From contig CAXXPV010000003.1 in assembly GCA_963675935.2 (NCBI GenBank), positions 1,240,001 through 1,304,000 of the forward strand: a stretch of 64,000 bases of DNA. The letters are read 5' to 3'. The translations under genes were made by a program, and so were the position numbers. Origin of the DNA: G963675935 sp963675935 (GTDB lineage: Bacteria; Planctomycetota; Planctomycetia; Pirellulales; Thermoguttaceae). The notes beneath the pieces are model-generated. The model had not been told where the DNA came from. It searched no databases and saw only the letters and a program-made list of their open reading frames with translations. Below are positions 34,300 to 42,654 of the stretch, piece by piece (within the stretch, counting starts at the first letter, position 1; the number at the start of each line of letters is the position of its first letter).

Positions 34300-34589
34300 T
34301 GTAGGGAACGCCCTCCGTGGCGATTCGACCGCGGAAACCATTGCGTTGGGCATATTGAAGAGCCACTTGCCCTTGTACTGAAAGATAGCCCTCCGTCGCC
34401 CACCAACACCAGATCGCCATTGCGATTCAATTCGGAAATCAATTGGGCGCCAAATTAGGTTCGATGGCAATCAATCGTTCTGAAAAGCAAGCGGTCGGAG
34501 AAATATCGGGCCATGATGTTGCGCACGCCGACGCCGAGCGCATGGTCGCCGAAATTGTAGTAGCGGGCGTAAGCGTGCCAAACGTCCAT
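34300..34589 (-). pseudogene. Decayed polysaccharide pyruvyltransferase-like gene, 5' fragment
   Basis: Reading minus strand from ATG 34589, preceded by a good GGAGGG site, gives DVWHAYARYYNFGDHALGVG, then RNIMARYFSDRLLFRTIDCH before a stop. Shifting frame continues as LISELNRNGDLVLVGDGGL, and a further shift gives FQYKGKWLFNMPNAM. These three pieces resemble, in order, the start of polysaccharide pyruvyltransferase-family proteins (GD-A-G loop, then the VGGGGL loop, then YxWLFNLP). At least two frameshifts and no continuation after about 34300 mark it as a truncated relic. Confidence 0.6.
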
Positions 34590-34628
34590 ATCGCCCTCCG
34601 ATCTGCTATTTTGTTTCTGTTGTGGAAA

Positions 34629-34711
34629 GTAGGGTGGGACAAGCGTAGCGCGGTCCCACCATGCGTTTTCCCAGCTTATGGTGGGACTGCGCAAGCTTGT
34701 CCCACCCTACA
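34629..34711. repeat. Repeat family B, copy 4
   Basis: Full inverted pair (GTAGGGTGGGACAAGC ... GCTTGTCCCACCCTAC), directly upstream of the relic gene start and downstream of the convergent side of the next gene. Confidence 0.9.
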
Positions 34712-34731
34712 CGGGCCTTCCGCAACGGTAA

Positions 34732-35901
34732 CTATTTCGCCGCGTCTGCGCTGTCGAACGGATGAAACGCCCGCTGGTCGTACACCACCAAGGCATGCAA
34801 GGCGTGGCCCAACGACACGATTTCACGGGTCGAGAGCGACGGCGCGTTCCCTTGATACTGCTGGCCGCCGAGCAGCCGAGCAACCGATTCGACCGCCGCC
34901 ACCACGCGATGATCCGAGAGTTTTTCGTCGGGCAGCGTAAGAGCCAAAAATTCCAAAATGCGGCCGGTCGCCTGCAATTGAGACGACGCATCGGCGCCGG
35001 CGCTTCGGGCCGCCAGATAATAGGGTCCCCAAGTGCCGTCGGAGTTTTGCAGCGAGAGGGCGTATTCTTGATAATCCTTGACGTACTTCTTCGCCCGCTG
35101 GAACTCGCCGTCGAGCGGCTGCTTTCGTTTCTCCCGGCGCTCGACGGCATAGCCCAGGGCCATCAAGCGGTTCAGCCCGCCCTCGGGCGCCGAAACGATC
35201 GGCTGCTCCATTTCCTCCTCGATCATCCGTTCGATCGACCACGTTTCGCCGAGGTCGTTCTTCCATTGCGGTTCGTCAACATAATAAGCCAGCCCGAGCA
35301 GCTTGAGCGAGGAATCGCCGCCCTCGCGGCAGCCCAGCTTCTCGGCCTCGACCAGATCGGCCACCTTGCGAACGTCGGCGCCGATGCGGACGGGATATTC
35401 GTCCGGCACGCGAGCCATGGCCAGCACGGCCAAAAATTCGCCGGGATGCTCTTGGCGGCCGTAACCGATCCGCGGGGCGATGCGTTTGCCGCTGTAGCCC
35501 AACAGTTCGGCCCCGGCGCACGGATAATTCCAGCAGAGGCACGTAATGGCGTTGATGCGTTTGCCGTCGGCGCCTTCCTGCGACACTTCGGCGACGCAGC
35601 CGAAGGCCCGGCATACGCTCATAACCTCGGTGGCGGAATTTTGCCGCGTGTTGAACGCCTGTTTGTGCTGCGCCGTCAGCACCTGCCGAACCGCGTCGCG
35701 CAGCGTGGTCATTTCCGGGCTGAGCGTCGGCTTGGGCTTCGCCGCAGCGACCTTATCCTTGTCCTTCGCCGCTGCGTCGGCCGGTTTTTTTGCCTCGGGT
35801 TTCGCCGCCACATCGTCGGCCAGTGCAAAAACGCCCAGCGACAAAAGCAAAGCAGCCGCCGACGCGCCGATCCGCAACATCCTGTTGAAAACGTGTGTCA
35901 T
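34732..35901 (-). CDS. Secreted toroid-like protein of unknown function
   Basis: A 389-residue exported protein. Signal peptide at about 8-29, then an Ala/Lys-rich linker (AAKPEAKKPADAAAKDKDK). The rest is helical with recurring motifs such as YALSLQNSDGTWGPYYLAARS, which resembles a QW motif of prenyltransferase/squalene-cyclase-like alpha/alpha toroids, and ATGRILEFLALTLPDE. Five cysteines in CRAFGC and CLCWNYPC may form disulfides. No catalytic DxDD is visible, so enzymatic activity is doubtful. The protein at 56443 has the same kind of fold. Confidence 0.65.
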   Translation of the reverse strand: MTHVFNRMLRIGASAAALLLSLGVFALADDVAAKPEAKKPADAAAKDKDKVAAAKPKPTLSPEMTTLRDAVRQVLTAQHKQAFNTRQNSATEVMSVCRAFGCVAEVSQEGADGKRINAITCLCWNYPCAGAELLGYSGKRIAPRIGYGRQEHPGEFLAVLAMARVPDEYPVRIGADVRKVADLVEAEKLGCREGGDSSLKLLGLAYYVDEPQWKNDLGETWSIERMIEEEMEQPIVSAPEGGLNRLMALGYAVERREKRKQPLDGEFQRAKKYVKDYQEYALSLQNSDGTWGPYYLAARSAGADASSQLQATGRILEFLALTLPDEKLSDHRVVAAVESVARLLGGQQYQGNAPSLSTREIVSLGHALHALVVYDQRAFHPFDSADAAK

Positions 35902-35971
35902 CTTCGCTCGATCCCTCGTGAACTGCCGATCATCATCCTACGTTTATTCGTCTCAGAAAAACGAATGTCAA

Positions 35972-36050
35972 AATAGCCGGGGGCTAACAGCCCCCGGAGG
36001 GTGTGCGAGTTGCGTGGTTCTCCTCCGCGGGCCGTTGGCCCCCGGCTATT
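35972..36050. repeat. Palindromic repeat family I, copy 1
   Basis: Inverted arms AATAGCCGGGGGCTAACAGCC and GGGCCGTTGGCCCCCGGCTATT with a spacer of about 35 bases. Second full copy at 57605-57680. Confidence 0.85.
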
Positions 36051-36092
36051 GATCTTGACATTATCCGTCCGACTCTCGCGAATCCGAGTATC

Positions 36093-38396
36093 CTACGTGC
36101 CGGACGCGGTCTTCGGCTTCACCGCCGTCGCCGTGCGATCAATCTCGTCTTGCCGCGGCCGGTCGATCAGGAATCCGCCGGCGTCGCCGCGTTGCGTGTA
36201 ACTGTTGTCCTGGGCGCCGCAGCCGTAGGTGTCCTTGCCGCCGTAATCGACGACGTAACTGAAATTGCCGCCGCAGTCGGGCAAGTGGTGATACGAAATG
36301 CTCGGCGAGGCGTATCCCTGCCCATAGCCGTCGTACACGTCGTCGCCGTTGTAGTCGAACAGAACGCCTAGCGACATTTGAGCGCCGCTCCCCTGGACGA
36401 TGCCGCCCGTGGCCTTGTAATGGTCGTTTCCGCCGAAGTCAAATAGGAAGCCGGCCGAGCAGTCCCAGGCCATGCCGGTGCCCATGATCGTGCCCTCGTA
36501 CACGTCATTGCCCGCGTCGTCGAACATGAAGCCCTGCGAGTAGTGGCAACCCCAGCCGCAGCCGAATCGCTGGAAACTCGGCTCGATGCGCGGGCCGCCG
36601 TTGTAGGCGGTTCGCGTGATGAGCCGCTGGTCGTTGCCGCCGAAATCGCGGGCGAAGCCGACGCCGCACCAGTAACCGCCGCCGTGGGAAAGATAATCGA
36701 ACTCATAAACGTCGTCGCCGGCGCCATCGAGAATTACGCCGATGCCGCCGTCGGCCACCTGGCGAAGCCCCGCGCCAACGCCCTGTCCCCAGCCTTCCAT
36801 GCCGGGCGTCTCGGGATAAGAGTCGCGCCACATGCCGCCGCAGAAATAATGGTCGTCGCCCGAAAGATCGTCGAGCAGGCCGAAGCCCAAGGGGCCGCCG
36901 AAACCTTGTGCCCACATCGCCGCGCGATAATCGTCCTTGCCGGCTCGGTCGATCAACAGGCCGATGCCGCCGATGGCTTGTCCTTGAACGCGGCGAACGC
37001 CCACGTAGCGATCGTTGCCGGCGTAGTCGATCAGAATGCCGACGCCAGCCAGCACCGAGCCTTGGGCAACGTCTTGGGCCTGATAAACATCGTCGCCGGC
37101 GAGGTCCAACAGCATGGAGACGCCCAAAACCGCCCCGCCCTGAATGCCCGGCCGAACGCCGCGATACGAATCGTTACCCGCCAAATCGATGACCACCAAC
37201 ACGGGCCGGTCAAGATCGACCGTGCCTTCGTTGTAAGTGTCGTTGCCGCCGAGATCAATCACGACGGCCACGTCGCGCATTTCGTCGAGCTGATAGGTGT
37301 TCGGTCCACGACCGCCGATGATGATCGCGCCGCTGGGCGTGTCGATCCGAGCCGCCACCGCGCCGGTGACGCCGGCAACCTTCACGTTGCCATTGGCTGG
37401 CAGATTTTTGAGTTGCTCGAGCAGCCGCTGGTCGGCGATGGGGGCCAAGGCGTCGGCGGCCGACTGCAACGCGCCGCGGTCCATTTTTTCCATCAAATCG
37501 CAGAGCCGGCGCCCGGTGCCGCGGTCGTTCAACGTGTGGCCCACCTGGTTTTGCGTCGAAAGGACCGACACAAGATTCGTCTGAAGCTCGCGAATTTCCG
37601 ACTTGTCAAGCGGGGCCAACGCGGCGCAATAAGCCACTTGGGCCTCGGTCAACGCCTGTTTGATCGTCTCCAACGCCTGCTCGGCCGTGGCCGGAGCGAC
37701 AAGCTTTTGCGGCTTTCGCGGGCCGATGTCCATTTTGACCGACTCGATGGCCAACACCGCGGGAAGCCCGGCGTTGCCGTCGAGCGCGGCGGCGTGCAGA
37801 TCGCGAGTGAAACGCTCGGCCTCGGCCGGCGCTGCCAACACGTTACGCATCAGGTGGTCGTACCACCTCAGGCGGCAGTTGCCGGCGAGTTCCGAACCGG
37901 TGTACTTGGCGGCCGAATGGTTGACCTGCCCAATCATGTAGCTCTGAAATCGGGCGAAGCGGTCGCTGATTCCGCGGCGTTTGATGCCCGCCGAAATCTC
38001 GTCCTGCAACAACTTCACCATGCCAGACGCCAAGGGATCGCCAAGCACGTTGGCCGTTTTTTCCTTGGCGGCGTCTTTCGCGTTTTCGTCTTTCGCTTTT
38101 TCGTCTTTCGCGTTTTCCTTGGCGGCGTCGGCCTTCTTTTCCGGCTGGTCGGCTTTTTTCTCCGACTTTTTCTCCGACTTGGGCGACTTGTCGGCCTGCG
38201 TGGATTTTTCCGTCGGCGCGGCGTCTTTCGCCTTGGTCGTCTTATCGGGTGATGCGGCAACGGCCGGCCCTTCGACGCCGACAGGCTTATCGGCCGCGGC
38301 CCCGACTGCTTGGTGCGCAGTCAAAACAGCAATCATCACGCCAACGCTAAACAACGAACAACCGGCTCGAAACCGGATAAAACTCGAAGACATCAA
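36093..38396 (-). CDS. Secreted beta-solenoid-like protein with twelve GGNDxY repeats
   Basis: A 767-residue exported protein. Signal peptide about 10-32, then a Lys/Ala/Asp/Glu-rich disordered region (about 45-120). A helical middle domain (about 120-370) is followed by about twelve repeats of 23-27 residues (some longer) centred on D-L/F/Y-G/A-G-N/D-D-x-Y, for example VVIDLGGNDTY, LLDLAGDDVY, LIDYAGNDRY, LFDFGGNDHY and VVDYGGKDTY. Regular Gly-Asn-Asp turns suggest a parallel beta-solenoid, reminiscent of but not identical to RTX calcium repeats. No enzyme motif recognised. A role as extracellular structural or binding protein is inference. Confidence 0.72.
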   Translation of the reverse strand: MMSSSFIRFRAGCSLFSVGVMIAVLTAHQAVGAAADKPVGVEGPAVAASPDKTTKAKDAAPTEKSTQADKSPKSEKKSEKKADQPEKKADAAKENAKDEKAKDENAKDAAKEKTANVLGDPLASGMVKLLQDEISAGIKRRGISDRFARFQSYMIGQVNHSAAKYTGSELAGNCRLRWYDHLMRNVLAAPAEAERFTRDLHAAALDGNAGLPAVLAIESVKMDIGPRKPQKLVAPATAEQALETIKQALTEAQVAYCAALAPLDKSEIRELQTNLVSVLSTQNQVGHTLNDRGTGRRLCDLMEKMDRGALQSAADALAPIADQRLLEQLKNLPANGNVKVAGVTGAVAARIDTPSGAIIIGGRGPNTYQLDEMRDVAVVIDLGGNDTYNEGTVDLDRPVLVVIDLAGNDSYRGVRPGIQGGAVLGVSMLLDLAGDDVYQAQDVAQGSVLAGVGILIDYAGNDRYVGVRRVQGQAIGGIGLLIDRAGKDDYRAAMWAQGFGGPLGFGLLDDLSGDDHYFCGGMWRDSYPETPGMEGWGQGVGAGLRQVADGGIGVILDGAGDDVYEFDYLSHGGGYWCGVGFARDFGGNDQRLITRTAYNGGPRIEPSFQRFGCGWGCHYSQGFMFDDAGNDVYEGTIMGTGMAWDCSAGFLFDFGGNDHYKATGGIVQGSGAQMSLGVLFDYNGDDVYDGYGQGYASPSISYHHLPDCGGNFSYVVDYGGKDTYGCGAQDNSYTQRGDAGGFLIDRPRQDEIDRTATAVKPKTASGT

Positions 38397-38704
38397 AACA
38401 TCTCCTGCCGCAGTCTCTCTGGTGAATGGCTCAAAGAGAAGCCATTGTAGGGAGGGTTTCCCGGCGAGTCAATCGGAAGCTGAGTACGACTTCACGACCA
38501 TTCGCCGACATTCTAATGTCAATCGGCTATTGATTGTAAGCTTGATAATGTCGCATTGTCCCGTTTAGCCGGCGAACTTGTTCGCCGCGTTTTTGGCCAA
38601 AGTTACCAAACATTCGCGGCGAACAAGTTCGCCGGCTAAACGACTTACCCGACATTTATTACCTGTATTACCTGACACTCGATAAACGGCGCGAAGAATC
38701 GCAA
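38397..38704. other. Intergenic region with repeat D
   Basis: About 300 bases upstream of the solenoid gene and downstream of the methyltransferase start side. Repeat family D fills 38563-38644. Promoter for the solenoid gene expected at 38400-38480. No gene seen. Confidence 0.5.
38563..38644. repeat. Palindromic repeat family D, copy 3
   Basis: Complete inverted pair: GTTTAGCCGGCGAACTTGTTC and GAACAAGTTCGCCGGCTAAAC, spacer about 35 bases with GGCCAAAGTTACC. Confidence 0.9.
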
Positions 38705-39772
38705 CTACCGTCGAAAAGGATGCTGGAGAGCCGCCACGCACACTTCCCGCCGATCGTATTGAAGCTGCCGTGCCCGGACACGGTTGAAACCCCATCCTCG
38801 GATGCGGGCGACATAATCCGGTAGGTTTGCCGCCAACTCCCATTGCGGGAGTTTGAGCGTCAGCAAAAGGCCACGAATGCTAATCTCGGGATGAGTCACA
38901 ATAGCCTCGATGGAGTCGAGCGTGTAGTCGGGCGGAACGTTCATGTCGGCCGTCAGCCAGCGGATTTTGCGGAAATCACGCCGACGCACCTGCATCGACC
39001 GGCGGCGAATGTGCGTGAAGTGGGGGTGAGCAAGCACCTCCGGGGCCATTTCGGCGGGATCGACGCCGGTCACGAAAAGCCCCCGAGCCAGCAAAGACTG
39101 ACTCGCCCCGCCCGGCGCACTGCCGATCTCGGCCACCCGAGCGCCGCTCGCAATGGGCAACCGCGACCATCGCAACCCCTCTTCCATCTTCAACCACGCG
39201 CGCGATACCGCGTCGGGCGGCAATTCGAGCGACATCATTCCGCCCGGATAACACGTCGCAATTTCCTTGGCGCGATGATACCCAATCCACCACTCCTTGG
39301 GGGAAAGCATGACGCAATCCAGAACCAACTCGCCCACCCGAGCGGGCGAAACAGCATCGGCGGCATCTTTCGCCAGACTTTCGGCTCGCGGACACTGCCG
39401 ACAGAGAAGCGTATGCACCTCGATGGCCGCCGGCGTAATGGACGGCTCGAAACCATGCTCGCCCGGTTCGCGGGCGTCCTTCTCCCAGACGTGAATTCTC
39501 TGAATTGCCTGTTCTTTGTATATTCGCCAGGCGTCGGTGGCCATCGCTTCTTGGCTATCCCCCGCCACTTTACCCAGCGAAAAGCCATAAGCCCGGGCAA
39601 ATGCCGATTTCAGACTGAAATCGTCGGCCAGGGCGTGGTCGGCCGGCAGTTTGAAGGTCAAAAAGCCTGGCCGAGAGAACGCCAACCGAAACGCGGGCCA
39701 GCGGCGCGACAATTCGCCCTTCACGGCCCGCTCGGCGCCGATCTGGCAGGTGACAAACAGGAAATCGGACAT
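38705..39772 (-). CDS. RlmM-like SAM-dependent RNA methyltransferase
   Basis: A 355-residue protein, about the length of RlmM, the enzyme that 2'-O-methylates a cytidine in 23S rRNA domain V. The N-terminal half (about 1-180) matches a THUMP-type RNA-binding region only loosely. The C-terminal FtsJ-like domain has the SAM-binding loop VAEIGSAPGGASQSLLARG (about 210-228), VTGVDP, WLTADMNVPP and a terminal LQYDRREVCVAAL, where family members keep a charged catalytic tetrad. Assignment to RlmM rather than another FtsJ-type enzyme is from memory of the motif layout. Confidence 0.8.
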   Translation of the reverse strand: MSDFLFVTCQIGAERAVKGELSRRWPAFRLAFSRPGFLTFKLPADHALADDFSLKSAFARAYGFSLGKVAGDSQEAMATDAWRIYKEQAIQRIHVWEKDAREPGEHGFEPSITPAAIEVHTLLCRQCPRAESLAKDAADAVSPARVGELVLDCVMLSPKEWWIGYHRAKEIATCYPGGMMSLELPPDAVSRAWLKMEEGLRWSRLPIASGARVAEIGSAPGGASQSLLARGLFVTGVDPAEMAPEVLAHPHFTHIRRRSMQVRRRDFRKIRWLTADMNVPPDYTLDSIEAIVTHPEISIRGLLLTLKLPQWELAANLPDYVARIRGWGFNRVRARQLQYDRREVCVAALQHPFRR

Positions 39773-39812
39773 GCTTTCTCGCGATTGTTCGTAGTTCCGC
39801 CTTCAGGCGGTT

Positions 39813-40928
39813 TTAAGTTCGTAGTTCCGCCGGCGATTGCGTGATGTTGCCAAGTTCGGTATGCACCATATTCAGAAGCGTCTGTAGAAAGGCAACGACC
39901 ATCGGGCCGACGAGGATGCCGATCGGCCCCAGGGCTTGAACGCCGCCGAGCACGCTCAATAGCGCCAAAAGGGGATGTAGATTCGAGCGGCCGTGCAACA
40001 CCACCGGTTTGACCAGATTATCGACCATCGAGACGACGGCCAGACAATAAACCGCCAGGAGTACGGCGGCGGTGGCGCGGCCTTCGACGCAAAACAGCCA
40101 CAGACACACCGGCGCCCAGATGAGTCCCGTTCCGACGAACGGAACCAACGCGAACAGCATGGCCAGAGCCGTAAGCAAAAACACCGAGCCGACGCCCGCG
40201 AAGTAGAACCCGACGCCGGCGAGCAATCCTTGCACAACGGCCGACAAGAGCGTGGCCATGACCACGGCGCGGGTAACGCCGTCGAACTGGTCGATCAACT
40301 CGCGCGTGCGTCCGGTTTCCAGCGGCGACAGACGCAGCAGCGTTTGGATCATCACGGGACCGTCGGCAAAGAAATAGTAGACGCCCAAAATCATCACGAA
40401 GAGGTCCATGAAGAGTTCGCCGAGAAACCGTGTGGTGCGGAGCGCCAGTGGGGCCAAGAATTCGCGTGCGGCGTGGTCAAGGTTCGTTTTTAACTCATCC
40501 TGTTTTAAGTCAAAGCCGAAACGACCGCCGAGTTTGGCCAATTCCTCCGCACCGCGATCGACCAGCGATGAAATATCTCGCGAGGACGATGGTTCGGTTT
40601 CGGTTGGGAGCGTCGCCAAAGCATCGATCACCTCTGGACTATCCATGGCCCTGCGATAGAGGTTTTGGGCCTCGCGACCGGCCTCGGCCAACAAAAGCGA
40701 CATCGGAACCAACACGAGCAACAGAATCGAGCCAGTGGCCAGCAGGGCGGCGATTCGTTCGTGCCGGCCGCACTTCGCGGCAAACCAGCGGTGCATCGGC
40801 CCGAACATGACGACCAGAAGCAGCGCCAAAAACAGCGGCAGCAAGAAACCGGCCATCACCTCGAAGAACAAGCCGCCGATCAGCAGTAGAACGACGACCA
40901 ACGCCACAAACGAGACGATTCGCGCCAT
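39813..40928 (-). CDS. AI-2E family (PerM/YdiK-type) membrane transporter
   Basis: A 371-residue inner membrane protein of the AI-2E exporter superfamily, with 7-8 predicted helices. A hydrophobic N-terminal pair, a soluble stretch at about 105-165, and a C-terminal block with VVMATLLSAVVQGLLAGVGFYFAGV, FALVPFVGTGLIWAP and the family motif VDNLVKPVVLHGRSNLHPLLALLSVLGG (in part) followed by GPIGILVGPMVVAFL. Substrate is unknown; members export AI-2 or act as Na+/H+ antiporters. GGGGAGGG precedes ATG 40928, which is preferred to the upstream TTG. Confidence 0.92.
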   Translation of the reverse strand: MARIVSFVALVVVLLLIGGLFFEVMAGFLLPLFLALLLVVMFGPMHRWFAAKCGRHERIAALLATGSILLLVLVPMSLLLAEAGREAQNLYRRAMDSPEVIDALATLPTETEPSSSRDISSLVDRGAEELAKLGGRFGFDLKQDELKTNLDHAAREFLAPLALRTTRFLGELFMDLFVMILGVYYFFADGPVMIQTLLRLSPLETGRTRELIDQFDGVTRAVVMATLLSAVVQGLLAGVGFYFAGVGSVFLLTALAMLFALVPFVGTGLIWAPVCLWLFCVEGRATAAVLLAVYCLAVVSMVDNLVKPVVLHGRSNLHPLLALLSVLGGVQALGPIGILVGPMVVAFLQTLLNMVHTELGNITQSPAELRT

Positions 40929-41008
40929 GTTCAACCCTCCCCGGTCATTGCTGTTTTTCCACCGATAAGGGTATCAGCGGCCGGGGCGTTGTCAATGCCG
41001 GCGTTTTC

Positions 41009-41165
41009 GTACTCCTCACGCTCCGCGTGAGGTTGTAGCGTCCCGGTGACTGTAGGGTGGGACAAGCTTGCGCAGTCCCACCAAACGTTTTTCCCGCTTT
41101 TCTGGTGGGACTGCGCAGACTTGTCCCACCCTACAACTCGGCCTCACGCGGAGCGTGAGGAGTAC
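41009..41165. repeat. Repeat B nested inside repeat C
   Basis: Outer arms GTACTCCTCACGCTCCGCG... (41009-41032) and its complement (41142-41165) enclose a full family B inverted pair (41052-41134). The result is a 157-bp nested palindrome between the transporter promoter and the next gene's 3' end. Confidence 0.9.
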
Positions 41166-41171
41166 GACCGC

Positions 41172-41468
41172 TCAGACGGCGGCCGTGGGTGTGCGGCTGC
41201 GGCGGCGCGGGGCCTTGGCCGAACTCCAGTCCTTGGTCAGCGTCTCGAAGACCTCGGGCGATTCGTAGCGGATGACGTTTTGGCCTTCCGGCATGGGCCC
41301 GATCAGCCCGCGAAACACCGGCAGCCCGCGCAGATCGAGATCGGTGCTGCAATCGTCCACGCCGACCTGGCAGTGCCGCTTGAGCAGGTCTTCTTGGGTG
41401 TCGTAGTCTCGGATGCGAATTTGCCCGTCGGCCCCGCGAGTGACCACGCGATAGGTGTCTTTGTCCAT
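41172..41468 (-). CDS. Small hypothetical protein
   Basis: A 98-residue soluble protein. Features: YRVVTRGADGQIRIRDYDTQEDLLKRHC, then VDDCSTDLDLRGLPVFRGLIGPM and a basic tail (APRRRSRTPTAAV). No signal or membrane helix. I do not recognise the family. The C-terminus ends close to the nested repeat. The promoter should lie in 41469-41560. Confidence 0.6.
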   Translation of the reverse strand: MDKDTYRVVTRGADGQIRIRDYDTQEDLLKRHCQVGVDDCSTDLDLRGLPVFRGLIGPMPEGQNVIRYESPEVFETLTKDWSSAKAPRRRSRTPTAAV

Positions 41469-41839
41469 GAGCTTGAATTCCTCGTCGTTGACAGTGTTCC
41501 AATATCGCCGGTATCGGCTGTCTCGACGGGGCGGGGCAAGGTAATTTCAGCCAGGCGACACATCGCGGTCATTCCCGTGAACCGTCAAAACCGATGCGGC
41601 AGCCATCGTCGCTACCACCGGTTCGGTTTTGTGAATGAAGGCGCCGGCAATGCGGGTTGTAACGGCGAGTTGGTCAACAACCTCGCGTTTTTCCAATTTA
41701 GGGTCTCCTCGTTGCCCTCCCGACATGCCAAACGAATCTGATTGCGCACCTTCACCATAGCCGAACGGCCGGCCCAATATCAACACGAAAAAGCCAGGAG
41801 AACTGCAAAGTCGCATTTTTGGGATAGATGGGAAAAACC

Positions 41840-41925
41840 GTCATTCTGAGCGCAGCGAAGAATCTCGTTGGCCCACAAGAACTTACGCGATACCACGGAG
41901 ATTCTTCGCTGCGCTCAGAATGACG
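41840..41925. repeat. Dispersed repeat family E, copy 1
   Basis: Inverted arms GTCATTCTGAGCGCAGCGAAG and CTTCGCTGCGCTCAGAATGAC with a spacer of about 40 bases. Other copies: 57904-57979 and 63347-63420, plus the diverged copy at 9427-9518. Confidence 0.9.
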
Positions 41926-42082
41926 GTTTCCTGGACTTTGCAGTTCGCCTGACGAAAAAGCAGAATGTCCCGTTTTGCCCTCCCGCGATACCACGGAGAT
42001 TCTTCGCTGCGCTCAGAATGACGGTTTCCTGGACTTTGCAGTTCGCCTGACGAAAAAGCAGAATGCCCTGTTTTGCCCTCCC
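41887..42082. repeat. 98-bp tandem direct duplication
   Basis: Two nearly identical 98-bp units (41887-41984 and 41985-42082), each with one arm of repeat E plus CTGGACTTTGCAGTTCGCC and GCAGAATG...GTTTTGCCCTCCCGC. They differ at only a few bases, so the duplication is recent. It ends three bases before the lipoprotein stop codon. Confidence 0.88.
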
Positions 42083-42084
42083 GC

Positions 42085-42501
42085 TCAACGGTCGAAGCCG
42101 TCGCTGGTCAACTGGAAATCAAAGCGGTTATCGGCGCCGGCAGCCAAGACGGCCTCCAGCTTGCCGGTTTCCTTGAACTTGATCCTGGCTTGCTCGGCGA
42201 TCATCTTGCCCGATTGCTTGTCCAGGACCATTCGACCGGTCGCCTTGAACGATTGGACGGTTACAAAGAATTTGCCCGGCCCCAAGCCGTGTTTGGCGGC
42301 CAATTGGAATTGGCCCTGCACGATCTGGCCGCCGGAACTGTTGCTTGTGTTTTCGGGGGCGGGCCGAAAGCTGATCGCGCCGCTCTCCAGCGGTTTGCCA
42401 TCGAGCGAGACCGTGCCGCTAGCCCCAATCCGTCCATCGGAGCAGCCGACTGAAATCAACAACAAGAGCGATAACGTTGCATTTCTAAACATTTTATTCA
42501 T
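42085..42501 (-). CDS. Lipoprotein with carboxypeptidase-regulatory-like fold
   Basis: A 138-residue lipoprotein: the signal ends LLLLISVGC, a lipobox. The mature part GTVSLDGKPLESGAISFRPA and KHGLGPGKFFVTVQS resembles the transthyretin-like/carboxypeptidase regulatory beta-sandwich proteins that in planctomycetes typically follow DUF1559 genes, as it does here. Function unknown, possibly binding a surface partner. ATG 42501 versus ATG 42492 cannot be decided; neither has a good ribosome site. Confidence 0.78.
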   Translation of the reverse strand: MNKMFRNATLSLLLLISVGCSDGRIGASGTVSLDGKPLESGAISFRPAPENTSNSSGGQIVQGQFQLAAKHGLGPGKFFVTVQSFKATGRMVLDKQSGKMIAEQARIKFKETGKLEAVLAAGADNRFDFQLTSDGFDR

Positions 42502-42557
42502 CGGACTATTGCCGACATTAGAAGTCGGAATTAAGGATCGGCAAATCAATAACTGTC

Positions 42558-42623
42558 GTGGGGCAGGTTGCCAACCTGCCATGTCAGCCTCCGGTTTTGA
42601 GGCAGGTTGGCAACCTGCCCCAC
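42558..42623. repeat. Palindromic repeat family F
   Basis: GTGGGGCAGGTTGCCAACC...and complement GGTTGGCAACCTGCCCCAC, each arm internally palindromic. Just outside lies GATCGGCAAATCAATAACTG (42535-42554), also found at 34256-34275. Confidence 0.88.
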
Positions 42624-42654
42624 GCAAAATCCGACAATAATTTATTCGCCTATT

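Larger units (their letters stand above)
41469..42084. other. Repeat-filled intergenic region
   Basis: About 615 bases without a supported gene. Positions 41805-42082 consist of repeat family E in several orientations, including a 98-bp tandem duplication. Frames across it are low-quality. Confidence 0.55.

Noticed and set aside
36543..38252. 569-codon plus-strand frame opposite the solenoid gene
   Set aside because: Antisense to a protein with a signal peptide and regular repeats; long only because of high third-position GC.
41547..41816. Short frame upstream of the 98-residue protein
   Set aside because: No ribosome site, no recognisable features and partly repeat E flank; not supported as a gene.
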